Positions 42,200 to 51,817 of a DNA stretch of 64,000 nucleotides are shown in pieces; positions within the stretch are counted from its first letter, which is position 1, and every line of letters starts with the position of its first letter. The notes under the pieces were generated by a model. The model was not told the origin of the DNA and searched no databases. It saw only the letters and a list, made by a program, of their open reading frames with translations. Location of the stretch: contig CACZDN010000006.1 of the NCBI GenBank assembly GCA_902779945.1, forward strand, positions 1 to 64,000, read 5' to 3'. The position numbers were made by a program, and so were the translations under genes. Source of the DNA: Oscillospiraceae bacterium. Lineage in GTDB: Bacteria; Bacillota; Clostridia; Oscillospirales; Oscillospiraceae.

Positions 42200-42841
42200 T
42201 TATCCTCTGGCTTCTTTAACGATCTCAACGGACTTTCTGCAGAGCTCCGTGATCTCGTCCCATTTGTTGTTGTCGATCAGGTCGGCAGTCACCATGTAGC
42301 TGCCGCCGCAGGCCGCGATGACGGGGGCCTTGATGTAGTCTGCGAGATTTTTGAGGCTGATACCACCGGTGGGCATGACCTTGAACTGGGGGAACGGAGC
42401 GGACAGGGCCTTGATCTTGGCAAGGCCGCCGGACTGCTCCGCCGGGAAGAACTTGATGAGCTCAAGCCCGAATTTGAGCGCCTGATGATACTCGGAAGCT
42501 GTGGTGCAGCCGGGGAAAATGGGGATATTCTTCTCCTGCGCGTAGGCCACGAGCTCCGGATCGAAGCCGGGTGTCACGATGAAGTCGCCGCCCGCCGCGA
42601 TGACCTTGTCGATCTGGTCGGTATTGGTGACAGTACCCGCGCCAACCAGCATGTCGGGGCAGGCCTCCTTCATGAGCCTGATGGCCTTGTCCGCGCCCGC
42701 GGCGCGGAAGGTGACCTCCGCCACGGGCACGCCGCCCGCGCAGAGGGCCTTGCCGAGAGCGGCGGCGTCACGCTCGGGGTGGTTGAGCTTGATGACCGGC
42801 ACCACACCGATGGCGCTGATCTTTTCATTCATGGCGTTCAT
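42200..42841 (-). CDS. eda: KDPG/KHG aldolase
   Basis: The 213-residue class I aldolase cleaves 2-keto-3-deoxy-6-phosphogluconate to pyruvate and glyceraldehyde-3-phosphate. Glu42 (AEVTFR) and the Schiff-base Lys130 (LIKFFPAE) correspond to E. coli Glu45 and Lys133. VGAGTV and PTGGI are the phosphate-binding loops. AGGAGG lies 8 nt before the ATG. It ends the shared pathway fed by UxaA and KduD. A MITE-like element and a long hairpin separate it from kduD upstream. Confidence 0.95.
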   Translation of the reverse strand: MNAMNEKISAIGVVPVIKLNHPERDAAALGKALCAGGVPVAEVTFRAAGADKAIRLMKEACPDMLVGAGTVTNTDQIDKVIAAGGDFIVTPGFDPELVAYAQEKNIPIFPGCTTASEYHQALKFGLELIKFFPAEQSGGLAKIKALSAPFPQFKVMPTGGISLKNLADYIKAPVIAACGGSYMVTADLIDNNKWDEITELCRKSVEIVKEARG

Positions 42842-42869
42842 AATAGCGTCCTCCTGTTTTCAGTGTTAT

Positions 42870-43028
42870 GGCAACACCGCACAATCCGCCATCGGCGCCT
42901 CCCGGAAAAAATGCGCCCTGACTTCGTCACGTTTTCTTGCAATACACAAAGTATTCCAGCGAAATACCGCCATCGTCAGAACCCAATTTCTCTCAGGATT
43001 CCCTCTCGCCGAATTGTGCGGTGCTGCC
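42870..43028. mobile_element. MITE-like element, copy C
   Basis: The 159-bp element has ends GGCAACACCGCACAATCCG and CGAATTGTGCGGTGCTGCC. The interior is alignable with copy B over its full length (CGCCCTGACTTCGTCAC, ATACACAAAGTATTC, CATCGTCAGAACCCA). No clear target duplication. It has inserted in the 307-bp space between kduD and eda. Confidence 0.72.
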
Positions 43029-43075
43029 TGATATGATTTCGTATTTATACGGATTCGGGTGATCCTGCTTTCGAT

Positions 43076-43124
43076 GCACGACGAGCCGATCATGGTCGTC
43101 TGACCTGTGATCGGCGCGTCGTGC
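43076..43124. promoter_or_regulatory. Long hairpin between kduD and eda
   Basis: GCACGACG-a-GCCGATCA pairs with TGATCGGC-g-CGTCGTGC: 16 pairs with one mismatch, around a 15-nt loop that itself holds GGTC/GACC. It is not followed by a T-run in either direction. It could be an RNase site or attenuator setting kdu against eda-kdgK-uxa expression. Confidence 0.55.
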
Positions 43125-43148
43125 GCAGTAAAACTGCGGGATATGAAC

Positions 43149-43949
43149 TTAAGGCTGCTTGCCGATGTAGGCGAGGATGCCGCCGTCAACGTACAGCACA
43201 TGGCCGTTGACGAAGTTGGAGGCGTCGGACGCGAGGAAGACAGCGGGGCCCATGAGGTCCTCGGTCTCGCCCCAGCGGGCAGCGGGAGTCTTGGCTATAA
43301 TGAACTGGTCGAAGGGATGGCGGCTGCCGTCGGGCTGGCGCTCGCGCAGCGGCGCGGTCTGGCTGGTCGCGATGTAGCCCGGGCCGATGCCGTTGCACTG
43401 GATGTTGTATTCGCCGTACTCGGAGCAGATGTTGCGGGTGAGCATCTTGAGGCCGCCCTTTGCCGCCGCGTAGGCGGAGACAGTCTCACGGCCCAGCTCG
43501 CTCATCATGGAGCAGATGTTGATGATCTTGCCATGGCCCTTTTCGATCATGCCGGGGATCACGGCCTTCGAGACGATGAACGGTGCGTTCAGGTCGACGT
43601 CGATGACCTGGCGGAAATCCTCGGCGCTCATCTCGAGCATGGGGATGCGCTTGATGATGCCGGCGTTGTTGACCAGAATGTCGATGACGCCGACTTCCTC
43701 TTTGATCTGCGCTACGAGAGCCTTGACAGCCTCCTCGTCGCAGACGTCACATACGTAGCCGTGGGCGTCGACCCCGTTAGCCTTGTACGCTTCCAGCGCG
43801 CGAACCCTGGAGCTCTCGCTGGAGCAGTTGAAGCAGACCGTCGCGCCGGCAGCGGCAAAGGCGTTGGCAATCGCCATGCCGATGCCATGGGATGCCCCGG
43901 TGATGAGGGCGACCTTGCCCTCGAGGGAAAAGCTCTTCATAATGTCCAT
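43149..43949 (-). CDS. kduD: SDR-family 2-keto-3-deoxygluconate / gluconate 5-dehydrogenase (KduD-like)
   Basis: The ~266-residue short-chain dehydrogenase has the cofactor motif TGASHGIG (~residues 17-24), NNAGI (~95), a catalytic Ser in ICSMMSE and YAAAK (Tyr/Lys ~162-166). ATG at 43949 is chosen because AGGAGG lies nine nt before it; the in-frame ATG at 43958 abuts that SD. Next to kduI, the reaction should be reduction of 2,5-diketo-3-deoxygluconate (DKII) to KDG. Gluconate 5-dehydrogenase is a close relative with the same fold, so the name rests on context. Confidence 0.85.
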   Translation of the reverse strand: MDIMKSFSLEGKVALITGASHGIGMAIANAFAAAGATVCFNCSSESSRVRALEAYKANGVDAHGYVCDVCDEEAVKALVAQIKEEVGVIDILVNNAGIIKRIPMLEMSAEDFRQVIDVDLNAPFIVSKAVIPGMIEKGHGKIINICSMMSELGRETVSAYAAAKGGLKMLTRNICSEYGEYNIQCNGIGPGYIATSQTAPLRERQPDGSRHPFDQFIIAKTPAARWGETEDLMGPAVFLASDASNFVNGHVLYVDGGILAYIGKQP

Positions 43950-43967
43950 GTCAATCATCCTCCTAAA

Positions 43968-44810
43968 TTATTTCAGTTTGTTCGTGGGAATGGTGTCCAT
44001 GTCGTCGAACTCCTGGTTCTCGCCGCCCATGGCCCAGATGAAGGTGTAGGCGCAGGTGCCGGCGCCGGCATGGATCGACCACGAGGGGGAGATGACTGCC
44101 TGCTCGTTTGTCATGACGATGTGGCGGGTCTCCTGTCCCTGGCCCATCATGTGGAAGACGACCTGATCCTCGGGCACCTCGAAATACATATAGACCTCCA
44201 TGCGGCGCTCATGCGTGTGGGCGGGCATGGTGTTCCAGACGCTGCCGGGCTCCAGCACGGTCATGCCCATGGACAGCTGGCAGGTCTTGAGGACGGCGGG
44301 GTGGATGAACTGGTTGATGACGCGCTTGTTGGAGGTCTCGCTGCTGCCGCAGGGCTTCTTGTTCGCGTCGGCGATTCTGAGAAGCTTTGTCTCATAGCTG
44401 CAGTGGGCAGGGGCGGAGACCATGTAGAACTTTGCGGGGGCGTCGGCGCTGTCGCTCCGGAAGAGAACCTCCTTCGCGCCCATGGTGATGTAGAGGCAGT
44501 CCTTGTAGCCGAGGGCGTATTCCTTACCGTCCACGCAGATTTTGCCGGGACCGCCGATGTTGAAAATGCCGATCTCGCGGCGCTCGAGGAAGTAGTGGGT
44601 GCCGAAGTTTGCCCAGACGTCGATGCCCTTGTCGATGGAGACGGTCTCCTTCACGGGCATACAGCCGAGGGTGACCATGCGGTCCACGTGGCTGTAGACG
44701 GCGACAACGGTGTCTGGCACGTAGAGGTTTTCGATCAGGAACTCTTTTCTGAGCTCCTCGGTGGTGTAGTGCTTTGCGTCGCGGGGATTTGCTGCGTAAC
44801 GGATGTCCAT
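43968..44810 (-). CDS. kduI: 5-dehydro-4-deoxy-D-glucuronate isomerase
   Basis: The 280-residue cupin-type zinc enzyme isomerises 4-deoxy-5-ketouronate (DKI), the spontaneous product of unsaturated galacturonate, to DKII. It opens MDIRYAANPRDAKHY and carries the zinc ligands in MPAHTHERRMEVYMYF (~residues 194-209) and the distal SWSIHAGAGT (~242). The length matches E. coli KduI (278). It lies 18 nt before kduD and 12 nt after the ABC ATPase gene. Confidence 0.95.
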   Translation of the reverse strand: MDIRYAANPRDAKHYTTEELRKEFLIENLYVPDTVVAVYSHVDRMVTLGCMPVKETVSIDKGIDVWANFGTHYFLERREIGIFNIGGPGKICVDGKEYALGYKDCLYITMGAKEVLFRSDSADAPAKFYMVSAPAHCSYETKLLRIADANKKPCGSSETSNKRVINQFIHPAVLKTCQLSMGMTVLEPGSVWNTMPAHTHERRMEVYMYFEVPEDQVVFHMMGQGQETRHIVMTNEQAVISPSWSIHAGAGTCAYTFIWAMGGENQEFDDMDTIPTNKLK

Positions 44811-44822
44811 GAATCTTCCTCC

Positions 44823-45899
44823 TTATTCAATGACCTTCTCGGTCTCGCCGTCGAAAAGATAGACGCTCTCAAACGGGATCGAGAAAAGGATATTGCTGTC
44901 TACCTCGGGCGTGTCGTGCGGGTCTACCTTAAGGATGGAATGCACCTCGCCCATGGTGATGTACACGTTGGTATTGTCGCCCAGCATCTCGGTCAGCTCT
45001 ACGCTTGCGGGGAGGACGTAGGCGTCCTTCTGCTCGCCCAGGCGGATGGCCTCGGGCCGGAAGCCGAAGACGATCTCTTTGCCCTCGTACGCATCGAGCT
45101 TTTTGCCGAGCTTTTTGAGGTCGATCTTTCTGCCGGCGATGTCGATGCCGCCGTCTGTGAGCTTCGTGCGGATGAAGTTCATCGGCGGCTCGCCGATGAA
45201 GCCCGCGACGAAGACGTTGACGGGGTTGAAATAGAGCTCGCGCGGCGTGCCTACCTGCTGGACATAGCCGTCCTTCATGACGACGATGCGGTCAGCCATG
45301 GTCATGGCCTCGGTCTGGTCGTGGGTGACGTAGATGGTGGTGGCCCCGGTCTCGCGGTGGATCTGGGTGATCTCGGAACGCATGGTGACGCGCTGCTTGG
45401 CGTCGAGGTTGCTCAGCGGCTCGTCCATCAGGAAGATGCCGACCTTGCGGATGAGTGCGCGGCCGATGGCGACGCGCTGTCTCTGGCCGCCGGAAAGAGC
45501 CCTCGGCAGGCGGTCGAGATAGTCGGTCAGGCCGAGGATGCGGGCGGTGTTGCGGACCTTCTCGTCGATATAATCGTCGTCCGCGCCCTGGAGTTCGAGA
45601 CCGTAGGCGATGTTGTCATAGACACTCATCTGGGGGTAGAGCGCGTAGCTCTGAAACACCATGGCGACGCCGCGCTCCCGCGGGCCCAGCTCGTTGGCGC
45701 GCTCGCCGTCGATCAGAAACTCGCCGTTGGAGATGTCCTCGAGCCCCGCGATCATGCGCAGCGTCGTGGATTTTCCGCAGCCTGAGGGGCCGACGAAGAC
45801 GATAAACTCGCCCTTTTCCATGTCGAGATTGAAATTGTGGACGGCATGGTATCCGTTCGGGTAGATCTTGTTGATGTTTTTCAGCGTTAAGTAAGCCAT
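44823..45899 (-). CDS. ABC sugar transporter ATP-binding protein (UgpC/MsmX type), copy 1
   Basis: The 358-residue ATPase starts at ATG 45899 behind AGGGGG; the upstream extension in frame crosses a promoter region and is rejected. Walker A GPSGCGKST (~37-45), signature LSGGQRQRVAIGRAL (~134-148) and Walker B IFLMDEPLSNLDAK are intact, and a TOBE/MalK-like regulatory domain (~235-358) follows. It would energise a CUT1 importer. No permease lies in this operon, so it most likely serves the LplB/YtcP-type importer of the divergent cluster to the right, which also has its own ATPase. It is the first gene of the kdu-uxa operon. Confidence 0.9.
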   Translation of the reverse strand: MAYLTLKNINKIYPNGYHAVHNFNLDMEKGEFIVFVGPSGCGKSTTLRMIAGLEDISNGEFLIDGERANELGPRERGVAMVFQSYALYPQMSVYDNIAYGLELQGADDDYIDEKVRNTARILGLTDYLDRLPRALSGGQRQRVAIGRALIRKVGIFLMDEPLSNLDAKQRVTMRSEITQIHRETGATTIYVTHDQTEAMTMADRIVVMKDGYVQQVGTPRELYFNPVNVFVAGFIGEPPMNFIRTKLTDGGIDIAGRKIDLKKLGKKLDAYEGKEIVFGFRPEAIRLGEQKDAYVLPASVELTEMLGDNTNVYITMGEVHSILKVDPHDTPEVDSNILFSIPFESVYLFDGETEKVIE

Positions 45900-46022
45900 T
45901 CTGAAATCCCCCTTGATCGTCTGTAATTCTTGCAGATTTTTATGCGGAGATGAAATTGCCGGATTAATGATATGGACAAAACGGATATTTTTTGTTAAAC
46001 TGTCGGAAAGGAGTGATCCTGT

Positions 46023-46817
46023 ATGAACGATATTATCTATGCCGGGAAGCATTTGATAACCTATTCCGTGTCGACGCACGCGCACAGCAGCTGGGAATTC
46101 ATCTACTGCACGAGCGGCGAGGGACAGCTGATTCATAACGACGGGTGCATCCCCTACAAAACAGGGGACATGCTGCTGATCCCGCCGATGGTCTATCACC
46201 GCAACGAGAGCGGAACCGGCTTTACCAACATCCACCTGAACATGGTCGATCCCTCACTGAATCTTGCGCAGCCTGCCGTCATCCACGACGACGCCAATCA
46301 CTTCCTGCTCGACGCGGTGAGCGCGATCTTCTACCATTTCAGCAGCGAGCCGGGCAAGCAGACCATCCTGCTCTCAGCCTACGCGAATCTGTTTATGGCG
46401 CTCATCGGCACCTATCTGTTCGCGCCGGTCCAGAACCCCGTGGTGGAGGAGATCGCAAGCTACATCATCCGCAACTACCCGGACGAAAATCTGGAGCTGG
46501 ACCAGTACCTGCGCACCCTGCCCTTTAACTACGATTATCTGCGCAAGCTCTTCAAGCAGGATTTCGGCGTCACGCCGCACCGCTTTCTCAGCGACACGCG
46601 CCTGCAGGCGGCGGCGGAGCGTCTGGGCCGCTGCGACGAGAGCGGCGCAAACATTACGGAGATCAGCCACCTCTGCGGCTACCGGGAGCCGCTGTATTTC
46701 TCCAAGATCTTCCGAAAGAAGTTCGGGCTCTCCCCTTCTCAATATCAGGAGCGGATACGCAGAGAGCGCGCAGCGCTGCCCGACGCGCACAGCGTCAAGA
46801 TACAGCCAGACGCTTGA
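46023..46817 (+). CDS. AraC-family transcriptional regulator
   Basis: The 264-residue regulator has an N-terminal cupin sensor (residues ~10-95: HAHSSWEFIYCTSGEGQL, GDMLLIPPMVYH) and a C-terminal double helix-turn-helix (~160-255: RKLFKQDFGVTPHRFLSDTRLQAAAERL, then ISHLCGYREPLYFSKIFRKKFGLSPSQYQERI). AAAGGAGTGAT precedes the ATG. It is divergent from the kdu-uxa operon and convergent on the GH105 gene, whose 3' end it overlaps by 23 nt. It is the natural candidate activator of both flanking pectin operons, with a uronate or oligouronide as ligand. Confidence 0.9.
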   Translation: MNDIIYAGKHLITYSVSTHAHSSWEFIYCTSGEGQLIHNDGCIPYKTGDMLLIPPMVYHRNESGTGFTNIHLNMVDPSLNLAQPAVIHDDANHFLLDAVSAIFYHFSSEPGKQTILLSAYANLFMALIGTYLFAPVQNPVVEEIASYIIRNYPDENLELDQYLRTLPFNYDYLRKLFKQDFGVTPHRFLSDTRLQAAAERLGRCDESGANITEISHLCGYREPLYFSKIFRKKFGLSPSQYQERIRRERAALPDAHSVKIQPDA

Positions 46818-47925
46818 TCTCAGTATAGCAGAGCACAAAGGGAGCTACGCCCTTGGCGTCGTTCTCCACGACAGGCTCGGAGATATAGTATTCGTAGCTG
46901 CCGTCGCGGCGGCGATTGTTCTCGGGCCCAAGGCCCGCAACGAGGCAGATGCCGCCGAGATTCAGCTCATCGCCGTGGAAGGACAGATACTTGTCCATGA
47001 TGCCTCGGAAGGTCCTCTCCCCTTTTGCGGCGTATTCCCGCGGCAGCACGCCGAGGCGCGCGCCCTTGAGCATGGCATAGGCCAGCATACAGCTCCCGCT
47101 GGTCTCAAGATAATTGCCCTCTCTGCCGCCCTGGTCGACGACCTGCCAGTACAGGCCGGTCTCCGCGTCCGCGTAAGCGGCGACGCCCCCGATGAGCTCA
47201 ATGAAGATCTCACACAGTCTGTCGCGCTGCACGCCCGCGGGCAGGATGCCGCACAAATCAGCAAGGGCTACTGCAAACCAGCCGATGCTCCGAAGCCAGA
47301 AGCTTTTGGAGCAGCCGGTCACAGGGTCGGCCCAGAAGGCGCTGCGGCTGGCGTCATAGCCGTGGTAGTAGAGCTTTTTGCCCTCGTCGAACATGTGCCG
47401 GCGTACGTTTTCGATCTGGGAGAGGATGTCGCTGTAATTCCCCTCGCCGAAGTGTTTCTGATACAGCGCGTAGAAAGGCTGCGCCATGTACAGACCGTCA
47501 AGCCAGACCTGGTTGGGATATATGGCCTTGTGCCAGAAGTTCCCCTCAAAGGTGCGGGGCTGGCGCATCAGGTTCCCGTAGAGCATCTTCGCCGCCTTTT
47601 TGTACTTTTCCTTCCCCGTTTTCTCGTACAGGGGGAAGAGCGCACGGCCCTCGTTGATGTCGTCGAGGTTGCATCTCTCGGGGTCGTAGCTGCGGATGGT
47701 CCCGTCCTCGAGGACGAACCAGTCGATAAAGCCCTCGGCAAAGTCATAGCAGCGTCTGTCCCCGGTGATCTCGCTGATGGCCAGCAGGGACGTGATCATG
47801 CAGCCGTCAATATAGTTCCAGCTGGCAGGGCGGCCTGCGCGTATACTCTCGATATCCCAGGCGGTACGCTGGGGAGACGATTTTTCAATCAGGCCAAGCA
47901 CATAGGCGTCAATCTGTTCGTACAT
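46795..47925 (-). CDS. GH105 unsaturated galacturonyl hydrolase
   Basis: The 376-residue (alpha/alpha)6-barrel enzyme removes the 4,5-unsaturated galacturonic acid from oligosaccharides left by pectin/rhamnogalacturonan lyases. Asp143 in WLDGLYMAQPF matches the general acid of B. subtilis YteR, and LDDINEG (Asp ~89) its second catalytic aspartate. ATG 47925 is chosen with GAGG seven nt upstream; TTG 47931 would overlap the GH28 stop. No signal peptide, so it is cytoplasmic. Its product feeds KduI. It is the last gene of the import/depolymerisation operon. Confidence 0.92.
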   Translation of the reverse strand: MYEQIDAYVLGLIEKSSPQRTAWDIESIRAGRPASWNYIDGCMITSLLAISEITGDRRCYDFAEGFIDWFVLEDGTIRSYDPERCNLDDINEGRALFPLYEKTGKEKYKKAAKMLYGNLMRQPRTFEGNFWHKAIYPNQVWLDGLYMAQPFYALYQKHFGEGNYSDILSQIENVRRHMFDEGKKLYYHGYDASRSAFWADPVTGCSKSFWLRSIGWFAVALADLCGILPAGVQRDRLCEIFIELIGGVAAYADAETGLYWQVVDQGGREGNYLETSGSCMLAYAMLKGARLGVLPREYAAKGERTFRGIMDKYLSFHGDELNLGGICLVAGLGPENNRRRDGSYEYYISEPVVENDAKGVAPFVLCYTEIKRLAVS

Positions 47926-47927
47926 AA

Positions 47928-49493
47928 TCAATCCTCACAGAAGTGAATCTTTGCAAGCTCCTCGTAGTGATCGGCGAGGAGCTTTTTGCCGTCCACGTTC
48001 TCCAGGCGCACGTCCTCGATGAGGATGCGGCGGACGTTGTCGAGATACAGGCCGAGGCGGCAGCGGGGCTCGGCAAAGTTCTGCATGGCGGGAACGCCGG
48101 GCTTTGCGTCTGGAGCGAAGGAGACCGACACGTCCTTGAACGTGACCTCCTCGATCGGGGCCTCGGGCAGGCCGTCTATATAGCAGGCGGCGACCTGCGC
48201 GCCGGTGCAGCTGATTTTTTCAAAGCGGAAGGAGCCCATGCGGGGGGTCCTGTCGTCCACGGGCAGGTGCTCACGCGACCAGACATACTCGCTCTCGCGG
48301 TCGGGGTCGCAGCAGTTGTACCAGAGGTTGATAACAATGGGCGTCAGCACGCCCTCCATGCGGATCTTCTCAAAGCTCACGCCGTCGATGCGGCAGTTTT
48401 TCCCACGTCCGCGGCGGCTCTTGATGCGCAGGCCGCGGTCCGTGCCGCGAAACCAGCACTGCTGCACGCAGAGATTGCGGACGCCCGCGCCGATCTCGCT
48501 GCCCAGCGTGACAGCCCCGTGGCCGAACTCCATGAGGCAGTTGCGGATCGTGTGGCGATTGGCCGGGCGGTTGAATTTCTCGCCCAGCTCGATCTTGCCG
48601 GACTTGATTGCGATGCAGTCGTCCCCCACCGTGAAGCGGCAGCCGATGATGTCCACGCCGTCGCAGGATTCGGGGTCCAGTGCGTCGGTGTTCGGGCTGT
48701 TCTTCGGCGCAGTGATCGCCACGTCGTAGAAGCCGAGATTCTCGGAGTAATAGGGGTGGAACTGCCAGGAGGCCGCGTTGCAGGCGTGCAGGCCGTGGAC
48801 GCGGACGTTTTTGCAGCGGTTGAAGAAGAGAAGTCGCGGTCTCGCCGCAGGAAAGCTGTGGAACGCGGTCCAGAAATCGGTGCTGCCTGCGTTGCCGTCC
48901 ACCGTGCCAGGGCCGATGATGCGGATGTCCTCGGCATACTGGGCGGTCAAAAGGGACTGGTACATGGGCACGGCGTTGCCCTCGAAGCCGCCGAAGTGGA
49001 TCTCCCTCCCCTTCTCGTCCGTGACGAAGGCTGGGACAATGGGATAGTCCTCCCGCTTCGTCCAGCCCAGAAGCGTCGCGCCCTCACGAAATTCGAGGGT
49101 GATGCGGCTTTTCAAAACCAGCGGCTTTGTCAGATAGACGCCTGCGGGGAAGAACAGCCTGCCGTTTGCGGGGAGATACCCGATGGCGGTCTGGATGGCG
49201 GCGGTATCGTCATGCTCCCCGTCGCCGACGGCGCCAAAGGCCCGCACGTCGATCGCGCAGCTCTCGCTCTCGGTGCGGAAGTCGAGCGCCGCGCGCAGGC
49301 TCACGCCCTCGATGCGCAGGCGGTACGCGGTGTCCGGTTCCAGGCCAAAGAGGGAGAAGACGTTGCTGTCGCAGGTATATTGCTCCTGATCGTTCAGGAA
49401 CACCTTGAATTTCTCCGGCGCATAGTATGGCAGCTCGTTCTGCAGTTCAAAGCAGGCCGAGCTTGCGCCGGAAAAGAGAATTTTCAGATTCAT
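47928..49493 (-). CDS. GH28 polygalacturonase, cytoplasmic exo-type with FnIII-like N-domain
   Basis: The 521-residue enzyme has an N-terminal ~75-residue Fn3-like domain (LEPDTAYRLRIEG), then a right-handed beta-helix. All GH28 catalytic landmarks are present: NTD (Asp270), GDD (Asp291-292), GHG (His325) and RIKS (Arg356-Lys358). FGAVGDGEHDDTAAIQ (~86-101) opens the helix. The Fn3-plus-helix layout and absence of a signal peptide resemble exo-acting enzymes working on short oligogalacturonides. Start overlaps the upstream membrane-protein stop as ATGA. Its product, galacturonate, would enter via UxaC. Confidence 0.92.
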   Translation of the reverse strand: MNLKILFSGASSACFELQNELPYYAPEKFKVFLNDQEQYTCDSNVFSLFGLEPDTAYRLRIEGVSLRAALDFRTESESCAIDVRAFGAVGDGEHDDTAAIQTAIGYLPANGRLFFPAGVYLTKPLVLKSRITLEFREGATLLGWTKREDYPIVPAFVTDEKGREIHFGGFEGNAVPMYQSLLTAQYAEDIRIIGPGTVDGNAGSTDFWTAFHSFPAARPRLLFFNRCKNVRVHGLHACNAASWQFHPYYSENLGFYDVAITAPKNSPNTDALDPESCDGVDIIGCRFTVGDDCIAIKSGKIELGEKFNRPANRHTIRNCLMEFGHGAVTLGSEIGAGVRNLCVQQCWFRGTDRGLRIKSRRGRGKNCRIDGVSFEKIRMEGVLTPIVINLWYNCCDPDRESEYVWSREHLPVDDRTPRMGSFRFEKISCTGAQVAACYIDGLPEAPIEEVTFKDVSVSFAPDAKPGVPAMQNFAEPRCRLGLYLDNVRRILIEDVRLENVDGKKLLADHYEELAKIHFCED

Positions 49494-50125
49494 GTCGGAT
49501 CATGCCTTTTCGCATTGTTTTTTGCGTCCGAGACGATTGCGAGAAACACGCGCTTGAGCTTGATGAACAGAAGGTCGAACGCCGTATAGAAGACGCCGAA
49601 GAGGATCGGCCCGACGCCGAGCACGCTTCCTCCGAGGGAAACCAGCGCGAGGTTTATGAGCGTATACAGATAATCCGTACAGACAAGCAGCAGAAAGGCG
49701 TACAGTATGTTGAGAAAAAAGGTGATATAACGTTTTTGCGGGAACATCATCCAGCGGTCGTTTCCATCCGGGGTCTCGGCGAAATTGTGCAGGATGTTGT
49801 TGGTCAGAATGTCGGTCACGATGCCGAGGGCGACGCCGAAGACGAGCAGCAGATCGAGCCGCGCGCTGATATAGGCGCTCAGCCCCCAGAAGATGAAGAA
49901 ACACACGGAGCCAGCAAACCACATCTTGATGAGGATCGCTTTGACCCCATCCGCGAGGCGGAGCTTCGGACCGGAGCGGTATTTGTTCAGCTCCTCCCGC
50001 GAGACAACGGGAGAATTGCTCTCGTCCGCCTCCACAAGATCGCTGACCGCTTTTGTGTGCAGCCTGTAGTAATCGGCGGTCGTCCGGCTCTCCTCCGGCG
50101 CAGCGCGTTGATTCCTTCTCGCCAT
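49490..50125 (-). CDS. Uncharacterised membrane protein (import operon, protein 5)
   Basis: I do not recognise this 211-residue protein. The first ~75 residues are polar and charged (cytoplasmic). Four hydrophobic segments follow (MWFAGSVCFFIFWGLSAYI, LDLLLVFGVALGIVTDIL, FFLNILYAFLLLVCTDYLY, LALVSLGGSVLGVGPILFGVFY), and the tail ends KRVFLAIVSDAKNNAKRHDPT. It is coupled to GH28 by an ATGA overlap and follows another uncharacterised membrane protein by 55 nt. It does not look like YesL/DUF624 of the B. subtilis rhamnogalacturonan cluster. A role as an accessory subunit of the importer is inference from position only. Confidence 0.8.
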   Translation of the reverse strand: MARRNQRAAPEESRTTADYYRLHTKAVSDLVEADESNSPVVSREELNKYRSGPKLRLADGVKAILIKMWFAGSVCFFIFWGLSAYISARLDLLLVFGVALGIVTDILTNNILHNFAETPDGNDRWMMFPQKRYITFFLNILYAFLLLVCTDYLYTLINLALVSLGGSVLGVGPILFGVFYTAFDLLFIKLKRVFLAIVSDAKNNAKRHDPT

Positions 50126-50180
50126 CGTGTTCCCTCTCTTTTTGCCTCGGGAGCAGGGCGCTCCCGAGGCAGCTTTTTCA

Positions 50181-50728
50181 TCAGTCTTCGCCGGAAATGT
50201 CGATCTCCTCGAGGGGACCGTTATCCTCCACGATGACGGAGGTCTTGATGCTGCGCAGCCATTTGCTGTAGACCGGCAGCAGCAGAATCAGCGCGACGCC
50301 GATGAGCAGCGTGATGACGTGCGTGCCGAGCATGGCATAGGCCTTCTCAATGTACAGCTCCGGGGCGATCGGGTTCTCCGCGCGGTTGAGCGCCGTGTAG
50401 ATCAGGCTGCGGTAGCGAATATCGCAGAAGATGACCGCGCCGATCATCGCGAACATCAGGGCGAGCATCGGCACATTGGGCTTCTTGCGGCGCGGGAAGG
50501 AGTTGGAGAAGCAGACGAAGCTCAGGATGGAAAAGAGCATTGTGATAAAGCCGCACAGTCCCATACCGGTGCCCTGGATACGGGCCGTGGTGTGCGAAAC
50601 GTGGGTCAGGTTCAGCGAATAGATCAGGAATGCAAGCCCAAAAACCAGCAGGGGGATGGTCTGCGGTCTGCGCTTGAGCGCAACGACGATCTTGCGCAGG
50701 AATTCCGGCATATTGCTCTTGTTCTCGC

Positions 50729-50732
<4 letters not shown>
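50181..50732 (-). CDS. Uncharacterised membrane protein (import operon, protein 4)
   Basis: The 183-residue protein has four predicted helices (TIPLLVFGLAFLIYSL, GLCGFITMLFSILSFVCF, VPMLALMFAMIGAVIFC, THVITLLIGVALILLLPVY). A cytoplasmic N-terminus and an acidic tail (DNGPLEEIDISGED) flank them. Its ATG overlaps the TGA of the ABC ATPase as ATGA. Topology resembles the proteins at 51818 and 52312 (four helices with a longer loop between helices 3 and 4), so the three may be distant relatives. Function unknown. Confidence 0.8.
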
Positions 50733-51805
<1,073 letters not shown>

Positions 51806-51817
51806 AGTCTCGCCCCC

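Noticed and set aside
45900..46235. 112-residue N-terminal extension of the first ABC ATPase
   Set aside because: It overlaps the divergent AraC gene and the promoter region; AGGGGG and the ATPase fold begin at 45899.
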